Below the pieces are notes generated by a model. The model worked only from the letters and a program-made list of their open reading frames with translations, had not been told where the DNA came from and searched no databases. This document shows positions 41,415-50,425 of a stretch of DNA of 64,000 nt, in pieces. Each line of letters begins with the position of its first letter. Positions within the stretch are counted from its first letter, which is position 1. Position numbers and translations under genes: made by a program. The DNA comes from a virus: positions 48,590 to 112,589 of the IMG/VR virus record IMGVR_UViG_3300025012_000043. The stretch is one strand, 5' to 3'.

Positions 41415-42590
41415 TCAATCTACACAAAAAATATCACCAAACCCAGCTGCCAAAAAGTTAAGTAGTATACCTCTTTTAATCTTTAACTTCTTGACATCTA
41501 ATGCCATACCAAATTCCCTATATTTCTTTATTAACCCTATAAATGTCTCCTTGCTGTGAGTATTAAATGATCTATTTTTATTATATTGTATAAGGTTTAA
41601 AAATTTAAATATACTATCCTTATTATGATATGCATGATAATCAAACATAGCCTGCCCTAATGATCGTTCTGATACATTCCATACATGAGGTTCACGTGCA
41701 GTAATAGTTAATTGCCCATTATGACACAAATAGGAAAGTATTAGCCACACATGCGGGTTGTAATACCCAGTCTTTGATGGCTGTAATCTCTCACATAAAT
41801 CCTTATGCGTACACTCCCAATGAAGTCCTCTAAATACTGAATCTAAATCAAAAACTGTTGAATTTATTCTTTGCAATACAGTTATCAGGTCAGTAATATT
41901 TTTAATATGTGTCATACATATTCGCAAATATACAGAATAATTGCCTGAATCTGGTATTGGATTATATGGAGTATCTGTTTCAAACAGATTTGCTGCAACA
42001 AGCAAATCACCCAAACAAACAATAAATGGACGTGGTAAAAATGATGGGAAATTATTCGTATCATTTATTTTGTCGATCGTTGGTAGATGTTTAACCCAAA
42101 TTGCCTCAAGAATGTATGGGCCTGGTAGAGTAATAGTGTGTTTGCGTATGTCCATTGTATATCTCTGCCATATAGCAGACAAAAATTTTAGTCTAGTTAT
42201 TATCTTTTCTACTAATATATACTCTTTTGTGCAAAAATATAAATATGACACACTATTAAATGCCAACGATATAAGCATTGGATCAACATTTAATAAAAAG
42301 TCTTTAAAAAACGTCTCATTTGGATTATCATATTTATCCATTGATTCTCTATATATGGTACGTGATTTATACATTCTATAAAATTCAGAATATACCCATA
42401 TCATTGACGCTCGATATACCACTGTATCTTGTCGTCCATTTGACGACAATACATACTTATAATGCTCAAACAATTTTAATAGTTGTGAATGTGGCTCTAT
42501 TTTATCATTAGTACCAATCGCACGTAATAAATCGATGTTGTCGTTCTTTAAATCATGCCCACTTATTAGTGCGATATCCACATTAGTCAT
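41415..42590 (-). CDS. Hypothetical helical protein, 391 aa
   Basis: Large, almost wholly helical protein, rich in Ile/Leu/Tyr, with no motif I recognise. ATG 42590 has GGAGG upstream. It begins a run of similarly styled unknown proteins (41.4-47.8 kb) and ends near a FGDIFCVD tail. Alpha-solenoid-like appearance only. Confidence 0.75.
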   Translation of the reverse strand: MTNVDIALISGHDLKNDNIDLLRAIGTNDKIEPHSQLLKLFEHYKYVLSSNGRQDTVVYRASMIWVYSEFYRMYKSRTIYRESMDKYDNPNETFFKDFLLNVDPMLISLAFNSVSYLYFCTKEYILVEKIITRLKFLSAIWQRYTMDIRKHTITLPGPYILEAIWVKHLPTIDKINDTNNFPSFLPRPFIVCLGDLLVAANLFETDTPYNPIPDSGNYSVYLRICMTHIKNITDLITVLQRINSTVFDLDSVFRGLHWECTHKDLCERLQPSKTGYYNPHVWLILSYLCHNGQLTITAREPHVWNVSERSLGQAMFDYHAYHNKDSIFKFLNLIQYNKNRSFNTHSKETFIGLIKKYREFGMALDVKKLKIKRGILLNFLAAGFGDIFCVD

Positions 42591-43668
42591 GTATCTGCCT
42601 CCGTAATATTTTGCATGCGATCATTGATGAGTCCCTGATCAAAAATGGCCCAGCTAATTCTTTATATTCAGCGATTTCTCGGTTTTCTACACAACGCTTA
42701 ATTTTAGAAAACCGTTTCTTGGTTAGCCTGATATTGGCATCAACTGCTATACCAATACCAAGTTGCCCCAATTCCTCAAATGTTCGCTTCTCCTCCACAA
42801 GTATATCATCAAAAACACCATCTAATTGTTTTTCATCTAATTCGCCCTTATACCAACTAGACAATTTTGTTGAATAATTACTAGTCAATATATATGCGCC
42901 ACCAATAGATTGACTGAAATAATATACTGCCAATCTCTCATACCTACTAGAACTGGTGTATATTTCATTAAACACATCAACATATCGAACATCTTCAGGA
43001 TTATGCAAAATATGCCGCAAATACATCTTCTTAATAGAGGGATGCGACACTAAATTAAGCGGTACTTTTATTGGTAACTCTTGCCCATTATAAATATATC
43101 TAAATATTTCACTAATCCCATATGTTCTATTATTTGCCACTTCATTAGTAATCAACGATAATGCCTCAAAAATCCTTTTAAACATTGGGATTGTGTGTTT
43201 AAATTGATCAAGCCTTTTATGTCCACATACTGCGGTAGTATATTGTTGCACACTAATTAAATTAGTCCATTCGAGATGTTGTAACCTATACATCAATCCT
43301 ATATGCGTAAGAACACGTTCACCATATAAAAAATAAAGAACAAGCAAAACACAAGCCACATAATCGTGTTTGATATGTCTTATGCTTTCAATTAGTGGAT
43401 CTGGTACATAAGTTGGTGATTTATATATATCATGTCGATATTGATACAATAAATAGGATATAGATGAAAAAGCATCATCGACTGTATATTTGTATATTGG
43501 TTGTGTATTTAATGGCCCAATATAAATTTGACTGACATCTCTAATGGGCTCAATATCTACCCATAAATCCTCTAAATCATTTAATAACATTGATATATCC
43601 TCATGTATATCATACCTATATATACTAAAAGCTACTTGTAATAGGAAATTATCAATTTCCTTCCGCAT
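42583..43668 (-). CDS. Hypothetical helical protein, 361 aa
   Basis: Starts MRKEIDNFLLQVAFSIYRYD; all-helical with many Tyr/Ile/Leu, like its neighbour downstream, and ends ACKILRRQIHD. ATG 43668 overlaps the membrane-protein gene upstream by 17 bases. No domain recognised. Confidence 0.75.
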   Translation of the reverse strand: MRKEIDNFLLQVAFSIYRYDIHEDISMLLNDLEDLWVDIEPIRDVSQIYIGPLNTQPIYKYTVDDAFSSISYLLYQYRHDIYKSPTYVPDPLIESIRHIKHDYVACVLLVLYFLYGERVLTHIGLMYRLQHLEWTNLISVQQYTTAVCGHKRLDQFKHTIPMFKRIFEALSLITNEVANNRTYGISEIFRYIYNGQELPIKVPLNLVSHPSIKKMYLRHILHNPEDVRYVDVFNEIYTSSSRYERLAVYYFSQSIGGAYILTSNYSTKLSSWYKGELDEKQLDGVFDDILVEEKRTFEELGQLGIGIAVDANIRLTKKRFSKIKRCVENREIAEYKELAGPFLIRDSSMIACKILRRQIHD

Positions 43669-44032
43669 TACTAGGCCCTTCACACTTAAACTGTTTAAGT
43701 ACTTTCTGTGTATTATCCCATTGTTCTTTTGTAAACCCAAGGTTTAGAAAAGTATTGAGATCTGGAACCTCTGCCTTTATATTCAAAAACCTACCATCAC
43801 AAATGTGTTTATTGTTAATGTATTTATCTCCACATATATATTTACCATTAAGATCAATATAATGTACATGTGTATATGGCACCATAAAAGCACGATCTAC
43901 TTCTTTTTTATAATACGATATAAGTACTATAATTGCTGCAACTGCATTAATTCCAAGGATTATCCATGGAGCAGATGCTGGGATATTACCCTTAATACCA
44001 CTTAATGGATCACTCTTCTTATTTGTCGCCAT
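43652..44032 (-). CDS. Single-pass membrane protein, 126 aa
   Basis: One transmembrane helix near residues 21-40 (APWIILGINAVAAIIVLISYY) followed by a soluble part with cysteines (GKYICGDKYINNKHICDG) and a helical C-terminus. GGAGAAG precedes ATG 44032. Inner-membrane protein of unknown role. Confidence 0.7.
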   Translation of the reverse strand: MATNKKSDPLSGIKGNIPASAPWIILGINAVAAIIVLISYYKKEVDRAFMVPYTHVHYIDLNGKYICGDKYINNKHICDGRFLNIKAEVPDLNTFLNLGFTKEQWDNTQKVLKQFKCEGPSNAEGN

Positions 44033-45401
44033 TGATCTTCTCCACCATTTGTTGTAGCCCAGTTACTGCTTGGGCCTTTTGTGCGCGTTTAATGACAAAA
44101 ATACTGATCATATTGGTCGTGAGTGGCCCAATAGACATGCCCATTTCATATAATACTGGCATATCCTTTAAGGCCCATGACAAATTAGACATCTTCATTG
44201 AATAAGACGAACCCAATACATCATCCATATTTGCGCCAATTCTCTTTGCGATCTCTGCAACATACCTAATCGGAGCATATGTATAATTAGCAACATTCAT
44301 TCGCCATATACCAGCCAATACTTTTAATATAATGTTTCTATTAATAACACTCATACCATCATTCCCCAGTGCCAAAGCACCACAATACCAAGTTTGTACC
44401 GAAATGTCTCTGTGTTTATGTAAGTTTAAATAATCTGATACAGATGGATTGATTCCCAATACGGTTTTGCCATAATTATATGAAGTAATCTGTTCGTGCA
44501 TCTCTGGGATACCTATTAATGATATTCCTGACATATTGATATTACTATCCACAAGTTTGCCCATCAATGATGTGAGAGTTTTCTTATCAGCATATCCTGG
44601 TATTTTCTTGCCCATACCCAGAATAAATCGATTGACAACTGACATATTACCACTATAATAATTCAATAATTCTTGTGGTTGTTGTAATAAACACAATTTA
44701 AATGGTGTTGAATTTAAAATTTGCTCTGGTATATCAATGATTATATTTATATATGAAGACAATATGCACATATTAACAAGTGATTTTACGCATTCAGCAT
44801 ACAGCTTTAAATAAGATGGCGTATCATATTTAGGGGATAATAACTCGAGCATATTAGTAATATCTATTTTGGGCATGGTTTTTATTACGCTTAAACAATA
44901 TTCAGCAGTGTATATTAAATGATCAACACAATTTTTATGATCAATTTGATACAATATACGGGATAACTCAAAATCATTAGAATCTCTAGCATTTCTATGA
45001 GAAAACTCACCCTTTCCCTTATAACCACTCGAATCGCTATATTGTATATTTACCGATAAAACATTTGCATATTGTTTATATCGGTCAATCACTGTTTGTG
45101 GGATGTCCCATCCATATTTCATTAATAACAAACATAATATATTGTCCAATTGTTTGTGATCACATTTAGATATTATGGGTACCCATTTATTAATCAATGG
45201 TGTTTTATCACACACATACTCAGATCGCATCAACGAAAGAGCCTCACCAATATATGGATAAAGTGGTGCCCATTTATCACCATGATATAAACTGATTAGC
45301 CGATCAATCTGATCTATTGCTAATAGCGGTACATTAATATCTTCACTGCCATCAGCCATATATCCTGGCAGAAAGATTGCTGCATCAATGTTTACCCTCA
45401 T
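44019..45401 (-). CDS. Hypothetical helical protein, 460 aa
   Basis: Largest of the unknown helical proteins. No catalytic motif; stretches such as LLMKYGWDIPQTVIDRYKQY and KMSNLSWALKDMPVLYEMG suggest helical repeats. The C-terminus overlaps the membrane-protein start by 14 bases. Function unknown. Confidence 0.75.
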   Translation of the reverse strand: MRVNIDAAIFLPGYMADGSEDINVPLLAIDQIDRLISLYHGDKWAPLYPYIGEALSLMRSEYVCDKTPLINKWVPIISKCDHKQLDNILCLLLMKYGWDIPQTVIDRYKQYANVLSVNIQYSDSSGYKGKGEFSHRNARDSNDFELSRILYQIDHKNCVDHLIYTAEYCLSVIKTMPKIDITNMLELLSPKYDTPSYLKLYAECVKSLVNMCILSSYINIIIDIPEQILNSTPFKLCLLQQPQELLNYYSGNMSVVNRFILGMGKKIPGYADKKTLTSLMGKLVDSNINMSGISLIGIPEMHEQITSYNYGKTVLGINPSVSDYLNLHKHRDISVQTWYCGALALGNDGMSVINRNIILKVLAGIWRMNVANYTYAPIRYVAEIAKRIGANMDDVLGSSYSMKMSNLSWALKDMPVLYEMGMSIGPLTTNMISIFVIKRAQKAQAVTGLQQMVEKINGDK

Positions 45402-45591
45402 TCACATCCTCCGTTGTAGGTGTAGTAGTAATCACCCTAGGATCAAAACGATATACTATTTCTGATTTGAGCAATTTATCCACAAGAATCTGCATTGCTG
45501 CAAACTCAGCATCATTCCCAGCCTGTGCCTTTATTTTCATATATAAATCAACGTTAATTTTCACATCAAATGAAGAATTATTTCGTTCCAT
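45385..45591 (-). CDS. Hypothetical protein, 68 aa
   Basis: MERNNSSFDVKINVDLYMKI, then a helix (NDAEFAAMQILVDKLLKSEI) and a Thr/Pro-rich tail. GAGGAG precedes ATG 45591. The strand-helix-helix plan is reminiscent of ribbon-helix-helix regulators, weakly. Confidence 0.6.
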   Translation of the reverse strand: MERNNSSFDVKINVDLYMKIKAQAGNDAEFAAMQILVDKLLKSEIVYRFDPRVITTTPTTEDVNEGKH

Positions 45592-45594
45592 ATA

Positions 45595-45987
45595 TCACTC
45601 CTCTGTTTGACCGTTCTTTGGTCGTATCTCCCATCGCAGATATGGAGACTTTTTGTTGTTCAATTCCGCAGTACGCCGCAATTTCAAATATTCCCCTGAT
45701 AGAAAATCATCATTTTCAATGAGGGGATAAAAAGTTTTATCAAATTCCTGCCATACTTTAGCCCAAGCAGTGTCTGTACGTGAATTACCAGCAATACTCA
45801 ATTCAAGTTTTTCTTTTGTGAATACAATTTTTTCCGATAACAACCCATGATTTTCACACAATTCTTTAATTAAAACTTCCCTACATTTTTTATTCATTAT
45901 TTCGGCCTTATCTAGAGCCTTCTTGGATAACATGTATTTACTAACTATTCCTTGTACTCTTTTAGACAATGACTCAAATATAACCAT
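45595..45987 (-). CDS. Hypothetical helical protein, 130 aa
   Basis: Charged helical protein (KRVQGIVSKYMLSKKALDKA) with a middle segment ELSIAGNSRTDTAWAKVWQE and basic C-terminus. AAGGAG before ATG 45987, inside the end of the upstream membrane-protein gene. Unknown. Confidence 0.65.
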   Translation of the reverse strand: MVIFESLSKRVQGIVSKYMLSKKALDKAEIMNKKCREVLIKELCENHGLLSEKIVFTKEKLELSIAGNSRTDTAWAKVWQEFDKTFYPLIENDDFLSGEYLKLRRTAELNNKKSPYLRWEIRPKNGQTEE

Positions 45988-46135
45988 TCTTTCTCCTTCG
46001 TATAGTTTTATTAATTTTGTTCACTATATTTACCAAACAAGAAAACACATATTCAATCATCTTCAGTATTGTTATACAAATAACAACCGACACCATAAGA
46101 AACAGATACGCAATACCCAATATAAAATATTCCAT
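45974..46135 (-). CDS. Small membrane protein, 53 aa
   Basis: MEYFILGIAYLFLMVSVVIC..., one or two transmembrane helices then a basic tail (KINKTIRRRKNGYI), an inside-positive orientation. GAGGT precedes ATG 46135. Could be a holin-like or inhibitor peptide; function unknown. Confidence 0.6.
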   Translation of the reverse strand: MEYFILGIAYLFLMVSVVICITILKMIEYVFSCLVNIVNKINKTIRRRKNGYI

Positions 46136-46155
46136 TATTACCTCTATTTATTAAT

Positions 46156-46806
46156 TTACAGGATTAAAGAAGGATTACTACAACCTAATATATCAGCACC
46201 ATAAGTAACTAGCACCAATGCATCACTATGAGATTTGATGCCCCCAGCTGCTTTAATTATTATTTTTTTACCAGAGCTTCTTATGGTGTCTCGAATTGAT
46301 AAAACATGATCATTCCTTGTGCCTCCCTTTATACCTGAAGCGGTTTTAATATTACCTCCAGTTTCTAGTATTAAATTAGTGACTGTAACAATTTGTTTCT
46401 CTGTTAATGTCGGAGTTTCTATTATCCATCGGATCTCTGCATTAGTAGATAAAAATACCTCAATTAGTTCTGTGCGTACACAATCCCACATCTCACTCTG
46501 CATATACACTGGATTGATCACAATATCCAATATAGATGCAAATCCACAAAGATCTGATATCTCTGTAAGCTTGGAAGCAATTGATGTGTCACCATTTGGG
46601 TATCCTACTACACCAATAATATCAAATTTATTCCTATAACTTGAATCCTCGATAAATTCACGCAATTCTATGATATTTACAAATGACGAAGGGAAACAAA
46701 TCCCCTTAATACCCAAAGAAGAAACTTCATTTATATATTTATAAATAGACCCCAAACTTATATTTTTATTTAGTATGGCTGCTTCTATTATTTTTGGGCT
46801 AATCAT
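46156..46806 (-). CDS. deoC: Deoxyribose-phosphate aldolase
   Basis: 216 residues with DeoC motifs: VVGYPNG near 66-72, LDIVINP (Asp94), the Schiff-base Lys154 in IKTASGI, and Lys185 in IIKAAGGI. It cleaves 2-deoxyribose-5-phosphate to glyceraldehyde-3-phosphate and acetaldehyde, ending deoxynucleoside breakdown. With adenosine deaminase and the deoxyribosyltransferase-like protein it suggests recycling of host deoxynucleosides. It overlaps the next upstream gene by 4 bases. Active-site set complete. Confidence 0.93.
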   Translation of the reverse strand: MISPKIIEAAILNKNISLGSIYKYINEVSSLGIKGICFPSSFVNIIELREFIEDSSYRNKFDIIGVVGYPNGDTSIASKLTEISDLCGFASILDIVINPVYMQSEMWDCVRTELIEVFLSTNAEIRWIIETPTLTEKQIVTVTNLILETGGNIKTASGIKGGTRNDHVLSIRDTIRSSGKKIIIKAAGGIKSHSDALVLVTYGADILGCSNPSLIL

Positions 46807-47807
46807 AGGCCCTGCAAAAATGTAGCTGCAGTTTTATCATTTTTCTTTATGGCGGCTTTAACTAACACTGGATATAAATCGCCTATCTGATCTTTAGTAA
46901 GTGGTACGGTCTTTAGCTGTTGCAACATTCGCATTAAGCAATTAAACATATGGTTTCTTTGGTATCCTTCCTGGCGAAGAGTTTCACGAAACCTATCCCA
47001 TGATTTACATATTGCCTTCGCAAATAACTCATCACTTGGCGTGCTGCCCCACATTCTTCTAAAGTGCCACAAACAAAACCATTTATATATTTCATCTGGC
47101 ACTTTCTTATCTCTAAGTATGGTTACTGTGATTGGGCGTAATAAATAAAAATCATTAAATCCATAACAAAACCGTGGCAATTTTTTATTATCACCACCAA
47201 ATTTTTTAATTAATCTATCAATTATGGCATCCCATCTATCAATCACCATTAACTTATATTTACTGCAATCTATATCCATGAAACTAGCATCCCAATTCAA
47301 TATAACTCCAACATTAGAAGCATGCCTATTCATAAACTCCATCGTTAAAAATTTGTCTGCTATTAACCCTAGTGGTTGATATAGTAGATTAGTGGCTGCG
47401 CCACCACGTATCCAATCACTAAATTCAAACTTCGTATTTTTTGCTGTTTGTATAAAAACACGTGGTATATCATCTGGCGCTACTTTACCATGATTCCACA
47501 AACTATCATCATTACCCATGGTATCTTTAATCAGTTCAATCAATATATTTAATGATTGGTCATCAATCATTGAGTTAATGGGTATATCAGAATAAAATTT
47601 CCTATATAATTCATTTAATATATGATGAAAATCGTAATATGATGTACACATATTATGCCATGAACATGTGTATATATCCATATCTTGTGATATTTTATAT
47701 AAATCAATTAAAGATATGTTGGTCATTAATCGATTAAATGATGTTTTCCCAATACCAACCATACCATATTTTTCCTTAAACTTTGCGATAAACTCATCTA
47801 CCAACAT
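46803..47807 (-). CDS. Hypothetical protein, 334 aa
   Basis: Unrecognised protein, helical with several Trp-rich segments (FSDWIRGGAATNLLYQPLG, KWFCLWHFRRMWG). The Arg/Trp-rich region could bind nucleic acid. Its gene is next to deoC, overlapping by 4 bases. Unknown function. Confidence 0.75.
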   Translation of the reverse strand: MLVDEFIAKFKEKYGMVGIGKTSFNRLMTNISLIDLYKISQDMDIYTCSWHNMCTSYYDFHHILNELYRKFYSDIPINSMIDDQSLNILIELIKDTMGNDDSLWNHGKVAPDDIPRVFIQTAKNTKFEFSDWIRGGAATNLLYQPLGLIADKFLTMEFMNRHASNVGVILNWDASFMDIDCSKYKLMVIDRWDAIIDRLIKKFGGDNKKLPRFCYGFNDFYLLRPITVTILRDKKVPDEIYKWFCLWHFRRMWGSTPSDELFAKAICKSWDRFRETLRQEGYQRNHMFNCLMRMLQQLKTVPLTKDQIGDLYPVLVKAAIKKNDKTAATFLQGL

Positions 47808-47810
47808 TGT

Positions 47811-48041
47811 TTATCGTTTCCTCCTAGTGGTTATTTTAATAACAAACATACTATATAAAAACTGGAAGAAGAGATAAACAATTACGGGCCAAAATAACAA
47901 TATAAAGCAAATATAAAAGTTGGTAAAGTATATATAATCTCTAGAAGCTCTATCATTATCCAATAAATACACAAATAAACTAGTCATACAACCACACAAT
48001 ATCCACATACCCAACCCACATATACCTATAAACAAATTCAT
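47811..48041 (-). CDS. Two-pass membrane protein, 76 aa
   Basis: Two hydrophobic helices (GICGLGMWILCGCMTSLFVYL and FYICFILLFWPVIVYLFF) with a basic C-terminus (TTRRKR), a topology seen in phage holins but also many other small proteins. Neighbours 48038-48280 and 48666-48773 are also membrane proteins. Confidence 0.65.
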   Translation of the reverse strand: MNLFIGICGLGMWILCGCMTSLFVYLLDNDRASRDYIYFTNFYICFILLFWPVIVYLFFQFLYSMFVIKITTRRKR

Positions 48042-48280
48042 TGTGTATCTTTAGTTACTTGTTCCTCCATATTTTTACGTAAAACCATTACATCATCTGG
48101 CGTAAGTTGCAATAGATCATGCAGAATTATTTCTTCCGATCTCTTCATACGTTCAATCAATTGTTGATTTTTGGTGATCATATTATCAATCATACCTTTA
48201 TAATGTATACTTGTCATCCACCATACCAAAGCTGCAATAGCTAAAACAATTACAACCAATATCCAAAGAGATATTACCAT
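48038..48280 (-). CDS. Membrane-anchored coiled-coil protein, 80 aa
   Basis: An N-terminal transmembrane helix (LWILVVIVLAIAALVWWMT) followed by a charged coiled coil. This resembles inner-membrane spanin architecture, but no lysin or outer-membrane spanin is evident here, so the call stays generic. Confidence 0.6.
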   Translation of the reverse strand: MVISLWILVVIVLAIAALVWWMTSIHYKGMIDNMITKNQQLIERMKRSEEIILHDLLQLTPDDVMVLRKNMEEQVTKDTQ

Positions 48281-48456
48281 GAATATTCACTCAAAGATTC
48301 AATTGCTACCTCTAGTGCATCTATTGCACGATCTCCCGAATCTAATATTTCTTCAATGTCTATATATATTTCTCTTAGGCGATCCCTTCTTTTCGAAATC
48401 TCAGCCTTTAGTTTTTTAATTTCTTTAATTACTTTTGGTGATATCATTTTATCCAT
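48274..48456 (-). CDS. Small coiled-coil protein, 60 aa
   Basis: Almost one continuous charged helix (KVIKEIKKLKAEISKRRDRL ... EIYIDIEEILDSG). Overlaps the next gene by 7 bases. May associate with the adjacent membrane-anchored coiled-coil protein. Confidence 0.6.
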   Translation of the reverse strand: MDKMISPKVIKEIKKLKAEISKRRDRLREIYIDIEEILDSGDRAIDALEVAIESLSEYSW

Positions 48457-48465
48457 ATTGCCTCC

Positions 48466-48666
48466 CTAGTTTATCATCATACTAATAGATGTAGTGTTTG
48501 CAACATACATCATCTTTTCATTATTAATAACATTCATAATATCTATTTCTGTATAAATGTCTGCTATACCAATACTTTTATTTTGTGCATTTTCTGCGGC
48601 CATACCATTCATAATAAGTAAAAGTCTACTTAGTCCCTCATAAACAAAAACATCGACATTAGCCAT
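48466..48666 (-). CDS. Small helical protein, 66 aa
   Basis: MANVDVFVYEGLSRLLLIMN, two helices around a short loop, Met-rich C-terminus. Its ATG shares a base with the upstream TAA (TAATG). Unknown. Confidence 0.6.
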   Translation of the reverse strand: MANVDVFVYEGLSRLLLIMNGMAAENAQNKSIGIADIYTEIDIMNVINNEKMMYVANTTSISMMIN

Positions 48667-48773
48667 TAAAATTTATCAAACCACTTGATACCACCCCAAT
48701 GTCTTGGGATAAATTTATAAAGAAACAAAATAAACCCACCAATAAGTACACCAAATGCAATCCAGTCTATCAT
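48666..48773 (-). CDS. Small membrane protein, 35 aa
   Basis: MIDWIAFGVLIGGFILFLYK followed by a short basic, aromatic tail ending IKWFDKF. GGGAG precedes ATG 48773. One transmembrane helix. Unknown. Confidence 0.6.
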   Translation of the reverse strand: MIDWIAFGVLIGGFILFLYKFIPRHWGGIKWFDKF

Positions 48774-48776
48774 CTT

Positions 48777-49007
48777 TTATCTCCCATATTTATTATCTAA
48801 AAGATCTAGATCAACAAAAACTTGAGCATTTTCATTAATACACCGCAATAATAATTCAAACCCCTTACATTGGTTTTCATGTTGTGCTTTCTGTTTTGGG
48901 TACCATTTTTTAAAACGATGGCTATAATTAGGCGAATGGATGGAACCGGAAAGAATAATAATACTATTTTGTAATTTGAGTAGCCTTCGTATTCTTGCCC
49001 CGAGCAC
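48777..49007 (-). CDS. Hypothetical protein, 76 aa, GTG start
   Basis: GTG 49007 is preceded by AGAGGAGGT, so the protein begins MLGARIRRLLKLQNSIIILS. Basic middle (FKKWYPKQKAQH) and an acidic C-terminus. It overlaps the upstream gene by 44 bases. Unknown function. Confidence 0.5.
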   Translation of the reverse strand: MLGARIRRLLKLQNSIIILSGSIHSPNYSHRFKKWYPKQKAQHENQCKGFELLLRCINENAQVFVDLDLLDNKYGR

Positions 49008-49155
49008 GATTACCTCCTCTTTGTTTAATATACTCACCCAATTCTTCTGTGAATTTAGCAAGTTTATCCATATTCTCTGTTAAATCATTCTTCTTCATTG
49101 CGTCATCCTTAAGATTTAATAATACTTCACGAATATCATCTAATTTTTCAAACAT
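48964..49155 (-). CDS. Small helical protein, 63 aa
   Basis: MFEKLDDIREVLLNLKDDAM ... LAKFTEELGEYIKQRGGNRA. ATG 49155 has GGGAGG upstream. The EELGEY segment is superficially MazG-like, but the protein is too short and lacks the second acidic motif. Unknown. Confidence 0.6.
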   Translation of the reverse strand: MFEKLDDIREVLLNLKDDAMKKNDLTENMDKLAKFTEELGEYIKQRGGNRARGKNTKATQITK

Positions 49156-49157
49156 AA

Positions 49158-50102
49158 TCACCTCCCTATGAATGAATGGTTAAGTGCACGATTCATTATA
49201 TGTTCTGATACTGGGCCACAAATACTATCAACTTTCTCACATTCTTTTACTATGTTAGTCCTACTGATGATCGGGTTATCAGTGCAAATACTAACTGGGA
49301 TTAAATGCTCAAGAAAAATTTTAATTGGGTGTACAATATCTTGTGCTACCGCACCAGTATGATAATTACTAGTAACACAACATTCAATTAATATCTGGTC
49401 TCTAGCCATCCTCTTCATTAATTCTTTATCTCTGATGGCTGAGCACCCATGCCCAATACGTTCTACACCAAGAATATCAATCGCTTCCCAGATATTCTCT
49501 GGTGGGCCATCCTCACCAGCATGACACGTTAAATGTAACTTACCAATACGTGCCAGATCAAACGCTTCTTTAAAAAGCCTGGGTGGGAATAGACGTTCCG
49601 CTCCCGCAAGATCAAACCCAACTACTCCGCATCCAGTATGCAGATGTTGTGCCTCAGACGAAGCAGCGCGTGCTAATATTTTAGCTATATGTGGTCCATG
49701 ATGCTTCATTGAGATGATGATTAATCCAAGTTTCATATCTTGGTGTGATTCTTTAAATTTATTCATACCATCTAAGATTGCGCGTGTGGTTTGTCGTACT
49801 GAAAGATCGGCAAATGTATGAATGATTGGTGACCACCTTAATTCCAAAGTACGTACACCAATATTATATGCATCACGTGCTATCACCCCTATGGCGTCTT
49901 TTATATTCCCATAAAATTGCGTCACCCACATTGGTGTATGGAAACGATTCAAATAATCGAGTAATGTTTCATTATCTGTGGCATATATCATTTCTTCAAA
50001 TTTCTCAAACTCTTCACATGGCTGTAACCCATGTTTCTTTAATCTTTCCCACATAAATGTGGTCGGTATTGAACCATCCACATGCTGATGAAGTTCTATC
50101 AT
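49158..50102 (-). CDS. add: Adenosine deaminase family enzyme
   Basis: 314 residues with the complete ADA metal and catalytic set: ELHQHVDGS (H5, H7), CHAGEDG (H194, catalytic E197), RIGHG (H218), CVTSNYHTGAV and CTDNP (D275). It deaminates (deoxy)adenosine to (deoxy)inosine; ADA enzymes also accept 2,6-diaminopurine nucleosides. In a PurZ-bearing phage it might lower deoxyadenosine, recycle purines or interfere with host signalling; these roles are inference. The start overlaps the next upstream gene by 4 bases. Confidence 0.93.
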   Translation of the reverse strand: MIELHQHVDGSIPTTFMWERLKKHGLQPCEEFEKFEEMIYATDNETLLDYLNRFHTPMWVTQFYGNIKDAIGVIARDAYNIGVRTLELRWSPIIHTFADLSVRQTTRAILDGMNKFKESHQDMKLGLIIISMKHHGPHIAKILARAASSEAQHLHTGCGVVGFDLAGAERLFPPRLFKEAFDLARIGKLHLTCHAGEDGPPENIWEAIDILGVERIGHGCSAIRDKELMKRMARDQILIECCVTSNYHTGAVAQDIVHPIKIFLEHLIPVSICTDNPIISRTNIVKECEKVDSICGPVSEHIMNRALNHSFIGR

Positions 50103-50425
50103 ACCATATTCCGATTTATTTCACTGATGGCTTCCTGTATACTGCATACTTCTTGTATTACACAATTTTCATCGATGATATCTACCACCAAAGCAAATCC
50201 CTTTTCTGTCTTTCCCCATTTATCATAAGCCTCATTTCTAATGTATATTTTATTAACACTTCTTTGTGAGTGCTCTGCTACAATATAATACATTAACTGT
50301 TTATTTACCTTATTGACCCTGTAGTAATTACTAATTAAAACTGGCCCATCTTTAGGTTCGCCCTCTTGGCACACCACTAAATCTCGAAACTGTGTTCTTA
50401 TACTGCCACTTAACTTATGCCACAT
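50099..50425 (-). CDS. Hypothetical protein, 108 aa
   Basis: Beta-rich protein (VLISNYYRVNKVNKQLMYYIV) with a C-terminal helix (VIQEVCSIQEAISEINRNM). Its start overlaps the HNH gene end by 11 bases. Unknown function. Confidence 0.6.
   Translation of the reverse strand: MWHKLSGSIRTQFRDLVVCQEGEPKDGPVLISNYYRVNKVNKQLMYYIVAEHSQRSVNKIYIRNEAYDKWGKTEKGFALVVDIIDENCVIQEVCSIQEAISEINRNMV

Noticed and set aside
48038-48280. Inner-membrane spanin
   Set aside because: Topology fits, but there is no endolysin, holin pair or outer-membrane spanin next to it, so the lysis assignment is not supported.
48964-49155. MazG/MazZ-like protein (EELGEY motif)
   Set aside because: Only 63 residues, lacks the second acidic helix motif and catalytic spacing.
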